From Candidatus Methanoplasma termitum (GTDB lineage Archaea > Thermoplasmatota > Thermoplasmata > Methanomassiliicoccales > Methanomethylophilaceae): DNA of 64,000 bases. Of this stretch, positions 46,507 through 54,866 are shown one piece after another. The notes below the pieces were generated by a model that was not told the origin of the DNA, searched no databases, and was given only the letters and a program-made list of their open reading frames with translations. The first letter of the stretch is position 1; each line of letters opens with the position of its first letter. Where the stretch lies: positions 744,001 to 808,000 of the forward strand of contig NZ_CP010070.1 in NCBI RefSeq assembly GCF_000800805.1, read 5' to 3'. Both the position numbers and the translations under genes were made by a program.

Positions 46507-46959
46507 TTAAAATTTGTTGTATCGTGCGTTTCTTTGATACGTTTGTTGATCTTTATCGGCGACCCTCTTTTTCTGCATTATTGGTATTAGTGGGAGAACA
46601 TTTGTCCTCCCGTTTGTTCTGATCACCTTGTCCCCTATGCAGATTATTTTTGGAACAGGCCTAATTTCGCAGGTGTCACAGTCTTTCTCACATTTCTCAG
46701 GATTACACTGTGCAGCGTTCTGTAACATTATCCCCATCATTGAGATCAATACATCACCGAATACATCTCTCAATGTTTCCGGCATTTCTTCCTCCGAGAA
46801 TTCTTCAGTTTCTTCTTTGCCTTCCGAATTAATGAAGAAATCTCCTGCCACTGTTTCCTGATTGAAGTGAGAGTACATCTTCGGACCAACGTACAAGTTG
46901 CTCTCGGAGAAGGACATGCTTGAGGTCTTCTGTTCCTCGTCATTGTCGCCGATGTTCAT
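46507..46959 (-). CDS. Hypothetical cysteine-cluster protein at the head of the restriction operon
   Basis: 150 residues. The middle has a predicted helix (MPETLRDVFGDVLISMMGIML) followed by CNPEKCEKDCDTC, four cysteines in Cx4Cx3Cx2C spacing, which could bind zinc or an Fe-S centre. The N terminus is acidic and polar. It starts the minus-strand operon and ends 42 nt before the next gene. No homologue recognised; function unknown. Confidence 0.5.
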   Translation of the reverse strand: MNIGDNDEEQKTSSMSFSESNLYVGPKMYSHFNQETVAGDFFINSEGKEETEEFSEEEMPETLRDVFGDVLISMMGIMLQNAAQCNPEKCEKDCDTCEIRPVPKIICIGDKVIRTNGRTNVLPLIPIMQKKRVADKDQQTYQRNARYNKF

Positions 46960-47242
46960 CTGTCCAAAGTGTGTTCATATCTTCATCCCCATGTATGTTT
47001 CTACATTTGTTGCCATATTTCTCTAGCTCCTTTAGATGTTTATTAAGAAGTTTCTAAGGACGATTTCTCAGTTTTTGCCTCAACTACCAGAGTTTACATG
47101 CCGGTCGAAGGGTCAGAATTTCCTCTAAACAAGGTCACTGAAACGCTCAAAAGACCGGGGTGAAACCAGTTGATTTCGAACTATCGTGAAAAGCGCAGAA
47201 TTGACCCATTACTTAGATATGCTGGCTAAGGGGGATGTGAAA

Positions 47243-47259
47243 CCCGGCGGTTGCACTCA
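47243..47259 (+). repeat. tRNA-Gly 3'-end copy (att4), 17 nt identical
   Basis: CCCGGCGGTTGCACTCA is identical to tRNA-Gly positions 35970-35986, covering the end of the tRNA gene and four bases beyond. Right border of the restriction-modification segment. The surrounding 46960-47378 region holds no gene I can support. Confidence 0.8.
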
Positions 47260-47331
47260 CGATCATTTCTATTTGTAACAATAGGGTTTAGTGATGCCAT
47301 TTGACCGCCATTTAGGCACCACGGATCGAGT

Positions 47332-47350
47332 ATCCCTACGGTTACACTCA
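47332..47350 (+). repeat. Degenerate tRNA-Gly 3'-end copy (att5)
   Basis: ATCCCTACGGTTACACTCA aligns with the tRNA sequence ATCCCGGCGGTTGCACTCA (35968-35986) with three differences. It lies 30 nt before the acyl-CoA synthetase stop and probably marks an older integration border. Confidence 0.6.
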
Positions 47351-47378
47351 CTGCCGACTCTGTTTCACTGAACCGCAG

Positions 47379-49040
47379 TTACTCCTTACTTGGTTCCGAT
47401 TGACGCTCGGCCGACCACTTTCTGATCTCCGCACGTTTGATCTTCCCGCTGATCGTTTTCGGAAGTTCGTCAACGAACTCTACCGCTCTGGGGTATTTGT
47501 ACGGCGCAGTCTCCTTCTTGACGAAGTCCTGTATCTCTTTAACAAGAGCATCTGATTTCGCATATCCGTCCTTAAGGACTATGGTGGCCTTGACAAGCTG
47601 CCCCCGTATCTCGTCCGGTACTCCGGTAACGGCGCATTCTTTGACCGCCGGGTGTAGAACTATCACAGACTCGATCTCGAACGGCCCTATGCGGTATCCC
47701 GAGGATTTGATTATGTCGTCGTTCCTTCCGACGTACCAATAGTGCCCGTCCTCATCCTTCCAGGCGAGGTCCCCCGTGTGATGGTACCCATTGTAGATGG
47801 TGGCATTCGTTTTTTTCTCATCACGATAATATCCCAGATAGATTCCGGGAACACCCACGCGAACGGCGATCTCTCCGGTCTCGCCGGGAGCGCATGACTT
47901 TCCCTCCGGATCTAAAAGATCGACATCATACAGCGGCGATGGTTTGCCCATTGAACCGGGGCGGGGCGTCATCTTGGTCGTGTTGCACACGACAAGTGTG
48001 GCCTCCGTCTGTCCGAAGCCTTCCGCTATCATCACTCCGGTAGCCTTATACCAATTCTCGATCAGATCCGGATTCAAAGCCTCTCCGGCCGTCGAAGCGT
48101 GTTTTATCGCCGACAGATCATATTTCTCAAGACCCTCCTGAATAAAGAATCTGTACATGGTCGGCGGACAGCAAAGGCTGGTGATGCCGAATTCGGATAT
48201 CTTCGAAAGCATATCGGAAGCAATGAATTTCGGATAATCGTATGCGAACGCGGCGGCTTCCATTATCCACTGACCATATATCTTCCCCCATGATGCCTTG
48301 ACCCATCCCGTCTCGGCGATGGTATAATGCACGCCGTCTGGAATGACGTTATGCCAATGTTTCGCGGTCATTATGTGTCCCAGCGGATACGTATGGTCGT
48401 GCAGGACCATCTTCGGATACCCCGTTGTTCCTGATGAAAAGTATATCAGGAGATGGTCGGTGGCCTTCGTAGGGATGCGTTTAAGCTTATCCGATGACGA
48501 TTCGACCCCCGCATCCAGGTCCAGCCACCCTTGCCTCTTGCCGCCTGCCATGGCCTTGACCCTGACATCCGGACATTTCTTTTCTATACCCTCAAAGGCA
48601 TCGGTGACCTTTCCGTATGATGTGCATATCACAGCCACAGCGGAAGAAAGCTTGGCGCGGTACTCGGCATCGTGCTGCGTGAGCATGGAGGTCACAGGGA
48701 TCATCACCGCCCCGATCTTATGCAACGCGACTGTGACGAACCAGTATTGGTAGTCTTCCTTCAGAGCAACGATGACCGGGTCCCCCTTCTTTATACCCAG
48801 AGAGATGAGATAATTGGCGGTCTTGTTCGAATACCGCATCATATCTCCGAACGTGAAAGTCCTGCCCTCGCCCTTCTCGCTGCACCAGACAAGCGCCCGT
48901 CTGTTTGGGTCGTTCTTCCCGATGTCATCGACGATATCATAACCGAAGTTGAAATTGTCAGGATAATGAATGCGCATCTTCGACAGTATGCCGTTCTGGT
49001 CGTATTCTTCGTCGACGTAGCGTAGGTTTATGTTCCTCAT
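47379..49040 (-). CDS. AMP-forming acyl-CoA synthetase
   Basis: 553 residues from the ATG at 49040, which overlaps the regulator's stop (ATGA). An upstream start at 49082 would run into that gene. ANL-superfamily adenylating enzyme: P-loop-like YFSSGTTGYPKM, GFGQTE (A5), YHHTGDLA (A7), then the C-terminal SGKIKR catalytic lysine. The closest type is medium-chain acyl/acetyl-CoA synthetase. It makes acyl-CoA from a carboxylate, ATP and CoA. Chain-length specificity is not decidable from sequence. Confidence 0.9.
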   Translation of the reverse strand: MRNINLRYVDEEYDQNGILSKMRIHYPDNFNFGYDIVDDIGKNDPNRRALVWCSEKGEGRTFTFGDMMRYSNKTANYLISLGIKKGDPVIVALKEDYQYWFVTVALHKIGAVMIPVTSMLTQHDAEYRAKLSSAVAVICTSYGKVTDAFEGIEKKCPDVRVKAMAGGKRQGWLDLDAGVESSSDKLKRIPTKATDHLLIYFSSGTTGYPKMVLHDHTYPLGHIMTAKHWHNVIPDGVHYTIAETGWVKASWGKIYGQWIMEAAAFAYDYPKFIASDMLSKISEFGITSLCCPPTMYRFFIQEGLEKYDLSAIKHASTAGEALNPDLIENWYKATGVMIAEGFGQTEATLVVCNTTKMTPRPGSMGKPSPLYDVDLLDPEGKSCAPGETGEIAVRVGVPGIYLGYYRDEKKTNATIYNGYHHTGDLAWKDEDGHYWYVGRNDDIIKSSGYRIGPFEIESVIVLHPAVKECAVTGVPDEIRGQLVKATIVLKDGYAKSDALVKEIQDFVKKETAPYKYPRAVEFVDELPKTISGKIKRAEIRKWSAERQSEPSKE

Positions 49041-49615
49041 GGGTGTCCGATCTCCTTTATTATCATGGCGATGAACCGGCACCCTTCTTTACTGACCGCG
49101 ATCATCCCGTGCCCCTTCCCGGAATCGTAAAAGACGGCGTCTCCGGGCCCCAGCACCTCTGTGTGCTTCTCGTAGCAGAATTTCATACTCCCTTCTAAAA
49201 CATAATCGAATTCCTGACCGTCGTGCATCGACAGAGGCACCGGCCTGTTCTGGGAATCCTTGTCGAACGGAGCGAAAACCAGGAACGGTTCAAAGAACTT
49301 GTGCCTGAAGTTCGGGGCCAAAAGGTTATACTTGAAGCCCTCGCGCCTTTCTATCGGAAGTCCGTCACCTTTGCGGACAACTGTGTACCCTTTGAGCTTC
49401 GGGGTCTCCCCTGTCAGGAGTTCCGCCATCTCCACGCCGAGTTTCTCTGCGCATTTATGAAGGAAAGTGAATGAGAAATCCTTTTTTCCGGATTCCGTCT
49501 CGATATATTCGGCTACAGATATTCCTGCGGCGGCCGCCATTTCTTCCTGAGAATATCTCTCAATCTCTCTGAGCGAGCGTATCCTTTCGGCTATCGCTGC
49601 GATTTTCGGGTCCAT
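49037..49615 (-). CDS. XRE-family regulator with cupin domain
   Basis: 192 residues. Helix-turn-helix at about 10-66 (SQEEMAAAAGISVAEYIETESG), cupin at about 115-185 (HDGQEFDYVLEGSMKFCY then LGPGDAVFYDSGKGHGM). HTH-cupin proteins often control the neighbouring metabolic gene in response to a small ligand. Here the gene is coupled by a 4-nt overlap to the acyl-CoA synthetase, so the ligand may be an acyl substrate or product. This is inference from context. Confidence 0.88.
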   Translation of the reverse strand: MDPKIAAIAERIRSLREIERYSQEEMAAAAGISVAEYIETESGKKDFSFTFLHKCAEKLGVEMAELLTGETPKLKGYTVVRKGDGLPIERREGFKYNLLAPNFRHKFFEPFLVFAPFDKDSQNRPVPLSMHDGQEFDYVLEGSMKFCYEKHTEVLGPGDAVFYDSGKGHGMIAVSKEGCRFIAMIIKEIGHP

Positions 49616-49774
49616 GTCGCTGAGTATGCAATATCAATAAAAAAAGGAAGGGGGTCCGATGCCTCCTCGGACACGGCTGTTTTTTGAAGGTCTTCTGTAG
49701 ATAATTAAAATAACATTGGGTAGATACACATTCGATCCGATAATTCAGTACGGATCGATAAATGGAGTGAAACG

Positions 49775-50626
49775 ATGAAAGTGGCCTACCTCGGACCGGA
49801 AGGAACATTCACAGAACAGGCGGCGAAAAGTTTCATTGGGTCGCTGGATAAGAAGGGTCTTTCGCTTTCCCCCCTCGCCTCCATCGAAGATGTCTTCCAT
49901 GCGGTCGAGACCGGAAGCGCACTTTACGGCGTTGTCCCCGTAGAGAACTCCATAGAAGGGGCGGTCAACACCACCGTGGACACTTTGATCTTCGATTCCG
50001 ACCTTTTCATTGAAAAACAGTTGGACCTCCCGATCACCCAGAATCTGATGGTGGGGAAGAACAATACCGATTGTAAGATAACAAAGATCATTTCACATCC
50101 GCAGGCACTGGCACAATCAAGAAAATTCATCAACAAGCATTATCCTGATGCTGTGATCGAAGCTACCGGTTCGACCTCGGAGGCCGCGAAGATCGCGGCT
50201 AACTACACCTCCAAGAATAAAGAAACGATCGCGGCAATAGGCCCAAAAAGTTCAGCCGAGCTCTACGATCTCAAAATAATTCACGAGGGGATCCAAGAGA
50301 ACAAGAGCAACACCACTCAATTCATCCTTTTGACAAAAAAAGACACATCGATGCCGAAGGTCGGGTGCAGCACCCTCATCGTGTTCTCGACGGAGGACAA
50401 ACCGGGCGAGCTTTACAAGATACTCGACATATTTGCCATATGGGACCTCAACATGACGAAGATCATGTCCCGTCCTACGAAGAACAGACGCGGAGAATAT
50501 GTGTTCTTCATCGAGCTTTCCGGGTATGATGACGCTTCGGACGTGGCAGATGCGCTTACGATGGTAAAGCGGAAGACCAGTTTTTTCAAAAATCTCGGTT
50601 CTTATCAGATGATCAATAACCTCTGA
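49775..50626 (+). CDS. pheA: Prephenate dehydratase
   Basis: 283 residues, full length. The dehydratase domain starts YLGPEGTFTEQAA. The catalytic region is around GSTSEAAKI, and the C-terminal ACT domain from about 200 (LIVFSTEDKPGELYKIL) binds phenylalanine for feedback control. It converts prephenate to phenylpyruvate. Shine-Dalgarno GGAGTG lies 6 nt before the ATG. Free-standing: no chorismate mutase is fused. Confidence 0.95.
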   Translation: MKVAYLGPEGTFTEQAAKSFIGSLDKKGLSLSPLASIEDVFHAVETGSALYGVVPVENSIEGAVNTTVDTLIFDSDLFIEKQLDLPITQNLMVGKNNTDCKITKIISHPQALAQSRKFINKHYPDAVIEATGSTSEAAKIAANYTSKNKETIAAIGPKSSAELYDLKIIHEGIQENKSNTTQFILLTKKDTSMPKVGCSTLIVFSTEDKPGELYKILDIFAIWDLNMTKIMSRPTKNRRGEYVFFIELSGYDDASDVADALTMVKRKTSFFKNLGSYQMINNL

Positions 50627-50633
50627 ATATTCG

Positions 50634-51512
50634 TCAGAACTGATCGAACAGTGATGATTGTTTACTTTTAGGTTCGAATTGCTTAAGATATCCGAAAACA
50701 TCGTCTGTTTTGTAAAGGATATTATGTTCTTTGCAGACCTTTGTGAAAATGCTCATCAGCCTAGGGTTGTCGGGGCTGTTGCACGAGTATGACTCTCCGT
50801 ATGTATCGATGTATCTCTCCTTCATGCCGGGAAAGAGCTTGTCGAGATTTTGGTAAAAGTATTCTCTATCCCCCTCCCTCAGAGTCACGCCGAATCCAAA
50901 GCACAATATTCCTTTGACATCCGCCTCGATGCAGTAGTCGAGCAATCCTCTAAGGTTCTCTTCCGTGTCGTTTATGAATGGCAGGATCGGACAGAGCCAG
51001 ACGACCGTCGGTATCCCCTCCTCTTTCATTCTCATCAGTACCCTGAACCTCTCATATGTTGTGGATACGTTCGGTTCTATCTTTTTACAAAGCTCCTCGT
51101 CGTACGTTGTCAAAGTGACCTGTATCACACATCTGGCCTTTTTGTTGATCGCTTTCAAGAGATCCAGATCCCTTAAAACGCGTGATGACTTCGTTATGAT
51201 GGAGACCCCGAACCCGTTCCTTTCGATGACGGAGAGGCACTGTCCTGTCATCTGCAGTTCCTCTTCTAACGGTATGTAGGGATCGCACATTGCTCCCGTA
51301 CCGACCATACATTTGCTTCTTTTCCTTTTTAGCTGATCTTCCAGGATCTGCGGCGCATTACGTTTTACTTCTATATCCTCAAAATCATGTTCCATCCTGT
51401 AGCACTTGCTGCGGCTGTCGCAATAGATGCAGCCGTGGGTGCAGCCCCGGTAGATATTCATCCCATTGTTGGGGGACAGTATGGTCTTATAGTCGGCGTA
51501 ATGCATTTCCAT
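50634..51512 (-). CDS. Radical SAM protein, SPL-like family
   Basis: 292 residues. The iron-sulfur motif CxxxCxxC is at Cys24, Cys28 and Cys31 (RGCTHGCIYCDSRS), typical of the Rv2578c/spore-photoproduct-lyase-like family in archaea and anaerobes. Most of the chain forms the radical SAM barrel. True SPL function is doubtful; these proteins are generally of unknown substrate. Convergent with pheA. Confidence 0.85.
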   Translation of the reverse strand: MEMHYADYKTILSPNNGMNIYRGCTHGCIYCDSRSKCYRMEHDFEDIEVKRNAPQILEDQLKRKRSKCMVGTGAMCDPYIPLEEELQMTGQCLSVIERNGFGVSIITKSSRVLRDLDLLKAINKKARCVIQVTLTTYDEELCKKIEPNVSTTYERFRVLMRMKEEGIPTVVWLCPILPFINDTEENLRGLLDYCIEADVKGILCFGFGVTLREGDREYFYQNLDKLFPGMKERYIDTYGESYSCNSPDNPRLMSIFTKVCKEHNILYKTDDVFGYLKQFEPKSKQSSLFDQF

Positions 51513-51679
51513 CGGCCCTTCTTTGCAGTTAATGAATGTGGTCCATCCTTATTGCGTTCGGTGATTTGTAACGGATGTACGTGCGCTGTACTTAAATATC
51601 TGGATTCGTCCGATCACTACCAAATGGGGTATTTCTACTGCTGGCTATTTTATCTGAAACACATCACGAAAAGTGCCAG

Positions 51680-51951
51680 TGGATAGGGAGCCGGAAGTGC
51701 CGGCTCTCTAAGGCGTGGAACACCCGGACCATCGGGGTTGGTAGGTGATAATATCGCTAACGAAGCCTGGTGTATCCGGGTAAGGATATGCTTCGGTCCC
51801 TTGGTGTTCGAGATTATTCTCGAACCACCGTAAAGCAGAAGCGGGTGTGATCCCATCTCATATATCCGGCCCCTCTTATGAGGAGTCGTTAGCCATATCA
51901 CCGCTATTGACAAGATTTCACAGCAACAAAAACCTATGCTATGGTTTTTTT
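51680..51951 (+). ncRNA. Unassigned structured RNA candidate with T-tract terminator
   Basis: A gene-free region with dense complementarity. Stem 1: GGGAGCCGG (51686-51694) / CCGGCTCTC (51700-51708). Long-range stem 2: GGTGATA + GCTAAC (51744-51750, 51756-51761) / GTTAGC + TATCACC (51888-51893, 51896-51902). Stem 3: GGTGTTCGAG / CTCGAACCACC (51803-51812 / 51819-51829). Also ACCCGGA (51722-51728) / TCCGGGT (51775-51781), which would cross stem 2. It ends in a hairpin AAAAACC-N8-GGTTTTT with a run of seven T. A TATA-like CTATTTTATC lies near 51645-51655. It lacks the consensus of SRP RNA (GGAAG...AGCAGC) and RNase P RNA (GAGGAAAGTCC). Confidence 0.55.
51928..51951 (+). terminator. Hairpin plus T-run ending the RNA candidate
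   Basis: AAAAACC (51928-51934) and GGTTTTT (51943-51949) enclose TATGCTAT, and the run of T covers 51945-51951. T-runs are the usual archaeal termination signal. Confidence 0.6.
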
Positions 51952-52040
51952 CGTACGGGCGCATATGCGCCTGGTGAAAACCCGCTGAGCGAAGTGATCC
52001 GTCCCCTTAGTGATTAATATACCCTTGTCCATCCCGAGTC

Positions 52041-52919
52041 ATGGATTCCCCGCTGGTAACGGTAAAAAGATTTTTCATCGGAGTTTTGCTGGGGATCATT
52101 TCAGCCATACCCGGGATAAGCGGCGTTATCATCGCCGTTACGCTGGGAGTCTACGAACGTCTGGTAGAGGACCTCGCACATCTCAGGCACAAGATCGTGG
52201 AGGATTTCTGGTTCCTTTTGACGTTAGGTCTCGGCGTTGTTGTCGGCGTGGTCATAATTTCCTATGTCCTGACAGATGTTCTGGACAAATACATGATACC
52301 GGCGATGATGCTGTTCTTCGGAATGATCTTAGGCCAGCTTCCGCAGCTGTGGAAGTTCACCCTGCCGGAGGTCAGATCGTCAAGTAAAGACTATGCCGCA
52401 TTGGTCGTCGGAGTGGTGTTGATGGTCCTCCTGCTCTTGCTGCGCATCAATGTCGGATCCGTGGAGTACGATCAGGCCACGCACAGCCTCCAGTGGATAT
52501 TGCTTATGGTCATCATAGGCATAATCTATGCAGTTTCGCACATCGCCCCGGGGATAAGCGGTTCCACCCTGCTTTTAGCATTCGGTCTGCTGGTCCTTCC
52601 GTTAGAGGTGATCAAACATCATGAACTCGTTTTCCTTTTGCCTCTTGTGATCGGTGTGATCGTCGGTCTCATCGGTTTTGCGAAGGTCGTCCACTATTTA
52701 CTGAACAAATACAGGAAGCCCGCATACATGATGATATTCGGTTTTGCCATAGGTTCGATCTTCATTGTGTTGTGGGAGACATATGAGTCATACAACGGCT
52801 CCGACAACGGGATGATGAATCTTGCCATCGGGGTTGTGACATTCATCATAGGAATTATTGTAAGCTTGTGGCTCTCCAAAGTGAGCGGCAAGACCTATGA
52901 AGAGAATGCCGTTAGGTGA
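52041..52919 (+). CDS. DUF368 membrane protein, probable polyprenyl-phosphate transporter
   Basis: 292 residues with about eight membrane helices in two inverted halves, each marked by a PGISG motif (residues 24-28 and 170-174). The DUF368 family (PopT) has been shown in bacteria to return undecaprenyl phosphate across the membrane. By analogy this archaeal protein may flip dolichyl or polyprenyl phosphate used for surface glycosylation; that is inference. It is monocistronic, with a possible terminator just downstream. Confidence 0.85.
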   Translation: MDSPLVTVKRFFIGVLLGIISAIPGISGVIIAVTLGVYERLVEDLAHLRHKIVEDFWFLLTLGLGVVVGVVIISYVLTDVLDKYMIPAMMLFFGMILGQLPQLWKFTLPEVRSSSKDYAALVVGVVLMVLLLLLRINVGSVEYDQATHSLQWILLMVIIGIIYAVSHIAPGISGSTLLLAFGLLVLPLEVIKHHELVFLLPLVIGVIVGLIGFAKVVHYLLNKYRKPAYMMIFGFAIGSIFIVLWETYESYNGSDNGMMNLAIGVVTFIIGIIVSLWLSKVSGKTYEENAVR

Positions 52920-52935
52920 AAAAGAAAAAAAGGAT

Positions 52936-52967
52936 AACGGGGGGATGGAATGGGATATTTCCCCGTT
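52936..52967 (+). terminator. Inverted repeat after the DUF368 gene
   Basis: AACGGGG (52936-52942) and CCCCGTT (52961-52967), 18-nt loop, starting 17 nt after the stop codon. Weak terminator candidate; no long T-run. Confidence 0.35.
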
Positions 52968-53059
52968 TCCTGTGAAGCCCTTGTACTTCTTGGGGATGCA
53001 CTTCGGTCTTCAATATCATCATTGACTGCAGGGTATATAAAGTTCCCAGGGGGAGGTCC

Positions 53060-53088
53060 CCGAAAGTACCCGAAAGTACCGAAAGTAC
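53060..53088 (-). repeat. 3' element, copy 2 (three units of CCGAAAGTAC)
   Basis: Three tandem units (53060-53069, 53070-53079, 53080-53088) ending 7 nt before the arcS stop codon on the plus-strand map, that is, immediately 3' of arcS. Read on the minus strand it contains the same 20-mer as that following aspS at 27874-27893. Confidence 0.5.
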
Positions 53089-53095
53089 AAACCGG

Positions 53096-54802
53096 TCATT
53101 TTTTCTTGTGTCTGACCTTGACCGCGATGCCTCTTTTGAGTTCGGTCATCTCTCTTCCCGACATCAATGCCACGCCTACCGCAACGACCTCGCCGTTGAG
53201 CATGATGACGGCTTCGTCGCCTATCCTCATGTTCGGATCGGCCTTCACAACTCCGATCGCAAAAAGGTTGCCTTTCATCTCAAAGTCGGTCATCTCCACG
53301 ATGTTCTTCCCTATCTCGGCGACGATCTCGGCACCCTCGATGGTCAATGAGAGCATGCCCCTTTCGGCCGTGAACATCCCGAGCTGGATCTTCTCTTTGC
53401 TGCTTGGAACATCTCTGAGTATCTTCCAATAGGGGAACTTACCGATCGCATAGCTTCCGCCGCTCATGAGTGCGTCTGCAACATCCTGTCCGAACTGGAA
53501 ATTAAGTATCGACCTAACTGCCTCGTTCCGTTCAACAAGATATCCAACGGGCTCCATGCCTTTTGCCGCCTTTCTCAGAGCATCATCCAGATTCTTCAGC
53601 GATGCGGGGGTGGTGGGGTCTCCGACGACCGTTTCCTCCATATCCGCCAACCCTCTGATCAGTTCGGTGGTCTCGCCGAGATGAGAAACGATCTTGTCAT
53701 AGCCCTGTGATATGATATCCGCTACCATGGACCTTATCATCTCTTTCTCCTGACATTTCCACTCTCCGGTAACAGGTATGTCGTAAGAGTTCGCAGGGTA
53801 GACGAAATCCAATTCTCTCGGGACTATCCCAAGCGGAGATGTCACTATCACCTCATGTACCAGCGTGTCATGCTGTGCGGTGTGTATCGCCGATGCGAAC
53901 GCTTTGTGTGATTTTGATATGTGATACGGCTTCTTCGCTGAGCACGGTAGCAGGAGCAATATGCGCTTGTGTTCCGGCTTCTTGTATCTTTCGGATATCT
54001 TTTCACGATATATCTTCAGGTCCGGTCTCCTTAGCGCCTGTGTGGTGTTGCAGGCGAACCTTGTTCCGACCGTTGAACAGCACTCTTCCTGGTACCTGTA
54101 ACCGACATCGTCGAATATCCTGAGTGTTGCGACGGACAAAGGGGATGATGCTGACCTTTGATCGACCAATTCCCTCAGCCTTCCCGCTTCTGTGAATACT
54201 TTGATCACATCGCATTCTTTCTTCAGATCTGCGATGTTCTCCTCAGAGACATCCTTGTTTGCGCATACTTCCCCTTCCGGGATCAAACGGATTTTTTTTG
54301 AGCCGGCGACCTTTGCAAAGGAATCGTTGAACACATCCACTCCCATGTACGTCAGCAACGCTATTGTGGAAGGTTCTGCTATGCCGAACATACAAAGGAG
54401 TCTGTTATATCCTATCTTTTCTCTTATCTTGATAACAGAGTCGATGAGTTTCCTCGGATCGTTTCTGAGCTCGAATGCATTTGGAATCACAACAACATCG
54501 GAATCGTCTGGTACATCGTGTTCATTGTTAAACGGAAGCCTGATAACGCATACGCCGTCCTTGCAGAAAGGGGCTGTGTCCATCCTTGAAGATGCCGAAG
54601 TAAGAAGTTTTTGATCGATGGGGATCTCCGAACCGAATAGGTGGAACACCCTGCCTTCGGGCAATGTCGAGATTCGGACATCTGTTTCATCTGAGCTGCT
54701 TACGATGAACGGCGTCTTTATGGAAAGTTCTCCTCTGGAATACTCGCATGTCCTTCCTCTTTGAGACCTCCCTATGACGCTAAGCATACTTCCGCGAAAC
54801 AT
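53096..54802 (-). CDS. arcS: Archaeosine synthase (TgtA2/ArcS)
   Basis: 568 residues. ArcS acts on the nitrile of preQ0 at position 15 of archaeal tRNA in forming archaeosine. The signature PCSAKKPYHISKSH is at 286-299. The N-terminal part is a degenerate TGT-like barrel. A PUA RNA-binding domain at about 490-565 ends in KVRHKKK. The first 16 codons and upstream region are duplicated at 55529-55576, on the far side of the next gene. Confidence 0.92.
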   Translation of the reverse strand: MFRGSMLSVIGRSQRGRTCEYSRGELSIKTPFIVSSSDETDVRISTLPEGRVFHLFGSEIPIDQKLLTSASSRMDTAPFCKDGVCVIRLPFNNEHDVPDDSDVVVIPNAFELRNDPRKLIDSVIKIREKIGYNRLLCMFGIAEPSTIALLTYMGVDVFNDSFAKVAGSKKIRLIPEGEVCANKDVSEENIADLKKECDVIKVFTEAGRLRELVDQRSASSPLSVATLRIFDDVGYRYQEECCSTVGTRFACNTTQALRRPDLKIYREKISERYKKPEHKRILLLLPCSAKKPYHISKSHKAFASAIHTAQHDTLVHEVIVTSPLGIVPRELDFVYPANSYDIPVTGEWKCQEKEMIRSMVADIISQGYDKIVSHLGETTELIRGLADMEETVVGDPTTPASLKNLDDALRKAAKGMEPVGYLVERNEAVRSILNFQFGQDVADALMSGGSYAIGKFPYWKILRDVPSSKEKIQLGMFTAERGMLSLTIEGAEIVAEIGKNIVEMTDFEMKGNLFAIGVVKADPNMRIGDEAVIMLNGEVVAVGVALMSGREMTELKRGIAVKVRHKKK

Positions 54803-54823
54803 CCTGGATTAATTAACATTCCC
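54776..54823 (-). repeat. arcS 5'-end repeat, original copy
   Basis: 48 nt covering the first nine arcS codons and about 21 nt upstream. It is 44/48 identical to 55529-55576, same orientation. Confidence 0.7.
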
Positions 54824-54866
54824 ATCCTGTGTTTACTATGCAGGTTTTTGAACTGATCGGTAATCT

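Larger units (their letters stand above)
35959..47350. mobile_element. Genomic island in tRNA-Gly, bounded by repeated att copies
   Basis: Starts in the tRNA-Gly 3' end and runs to the last degenerate copy of that 3' end. Five att-like copies split it into three gene-bearing or gene-poor segments: an AAA ATPase module (36.0-37.4 kb), a short spacer (37.47-37.60 kb), and a restriction-modification module (37.6-47.2 kb). From about 37.7 kb the sequence is markedly A/T-richer than the flanking housekeeping genes. No integrase gene was recognised, so it may be an immobile remnant or depend on helper functions. Confidence 0.7.

Noticed and set aside
46960-47378. Hidden gene between the restriction operon and the acyl-CoA synthetase
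   Set aside because: No continuous frame with a start and ribosome binding site is seen. The region contains only attachment-site copies.
51680-51951. SRP RNA or RNase P RNA
   Set aside because: The SRP helix-8 core (GGAAG with AGCAGC) and the RNase P signature GAGGAAAGTCC are absent on both strands.
51680-51951. Guide RNA or end of an IS605/TnpB-type transposon
   Set aside because: The segment AAGCAGAAGCGGGTGTGATC is mildly reminiscent of such ends, but no tnpA or tnpB gene or remnant lies nearby.
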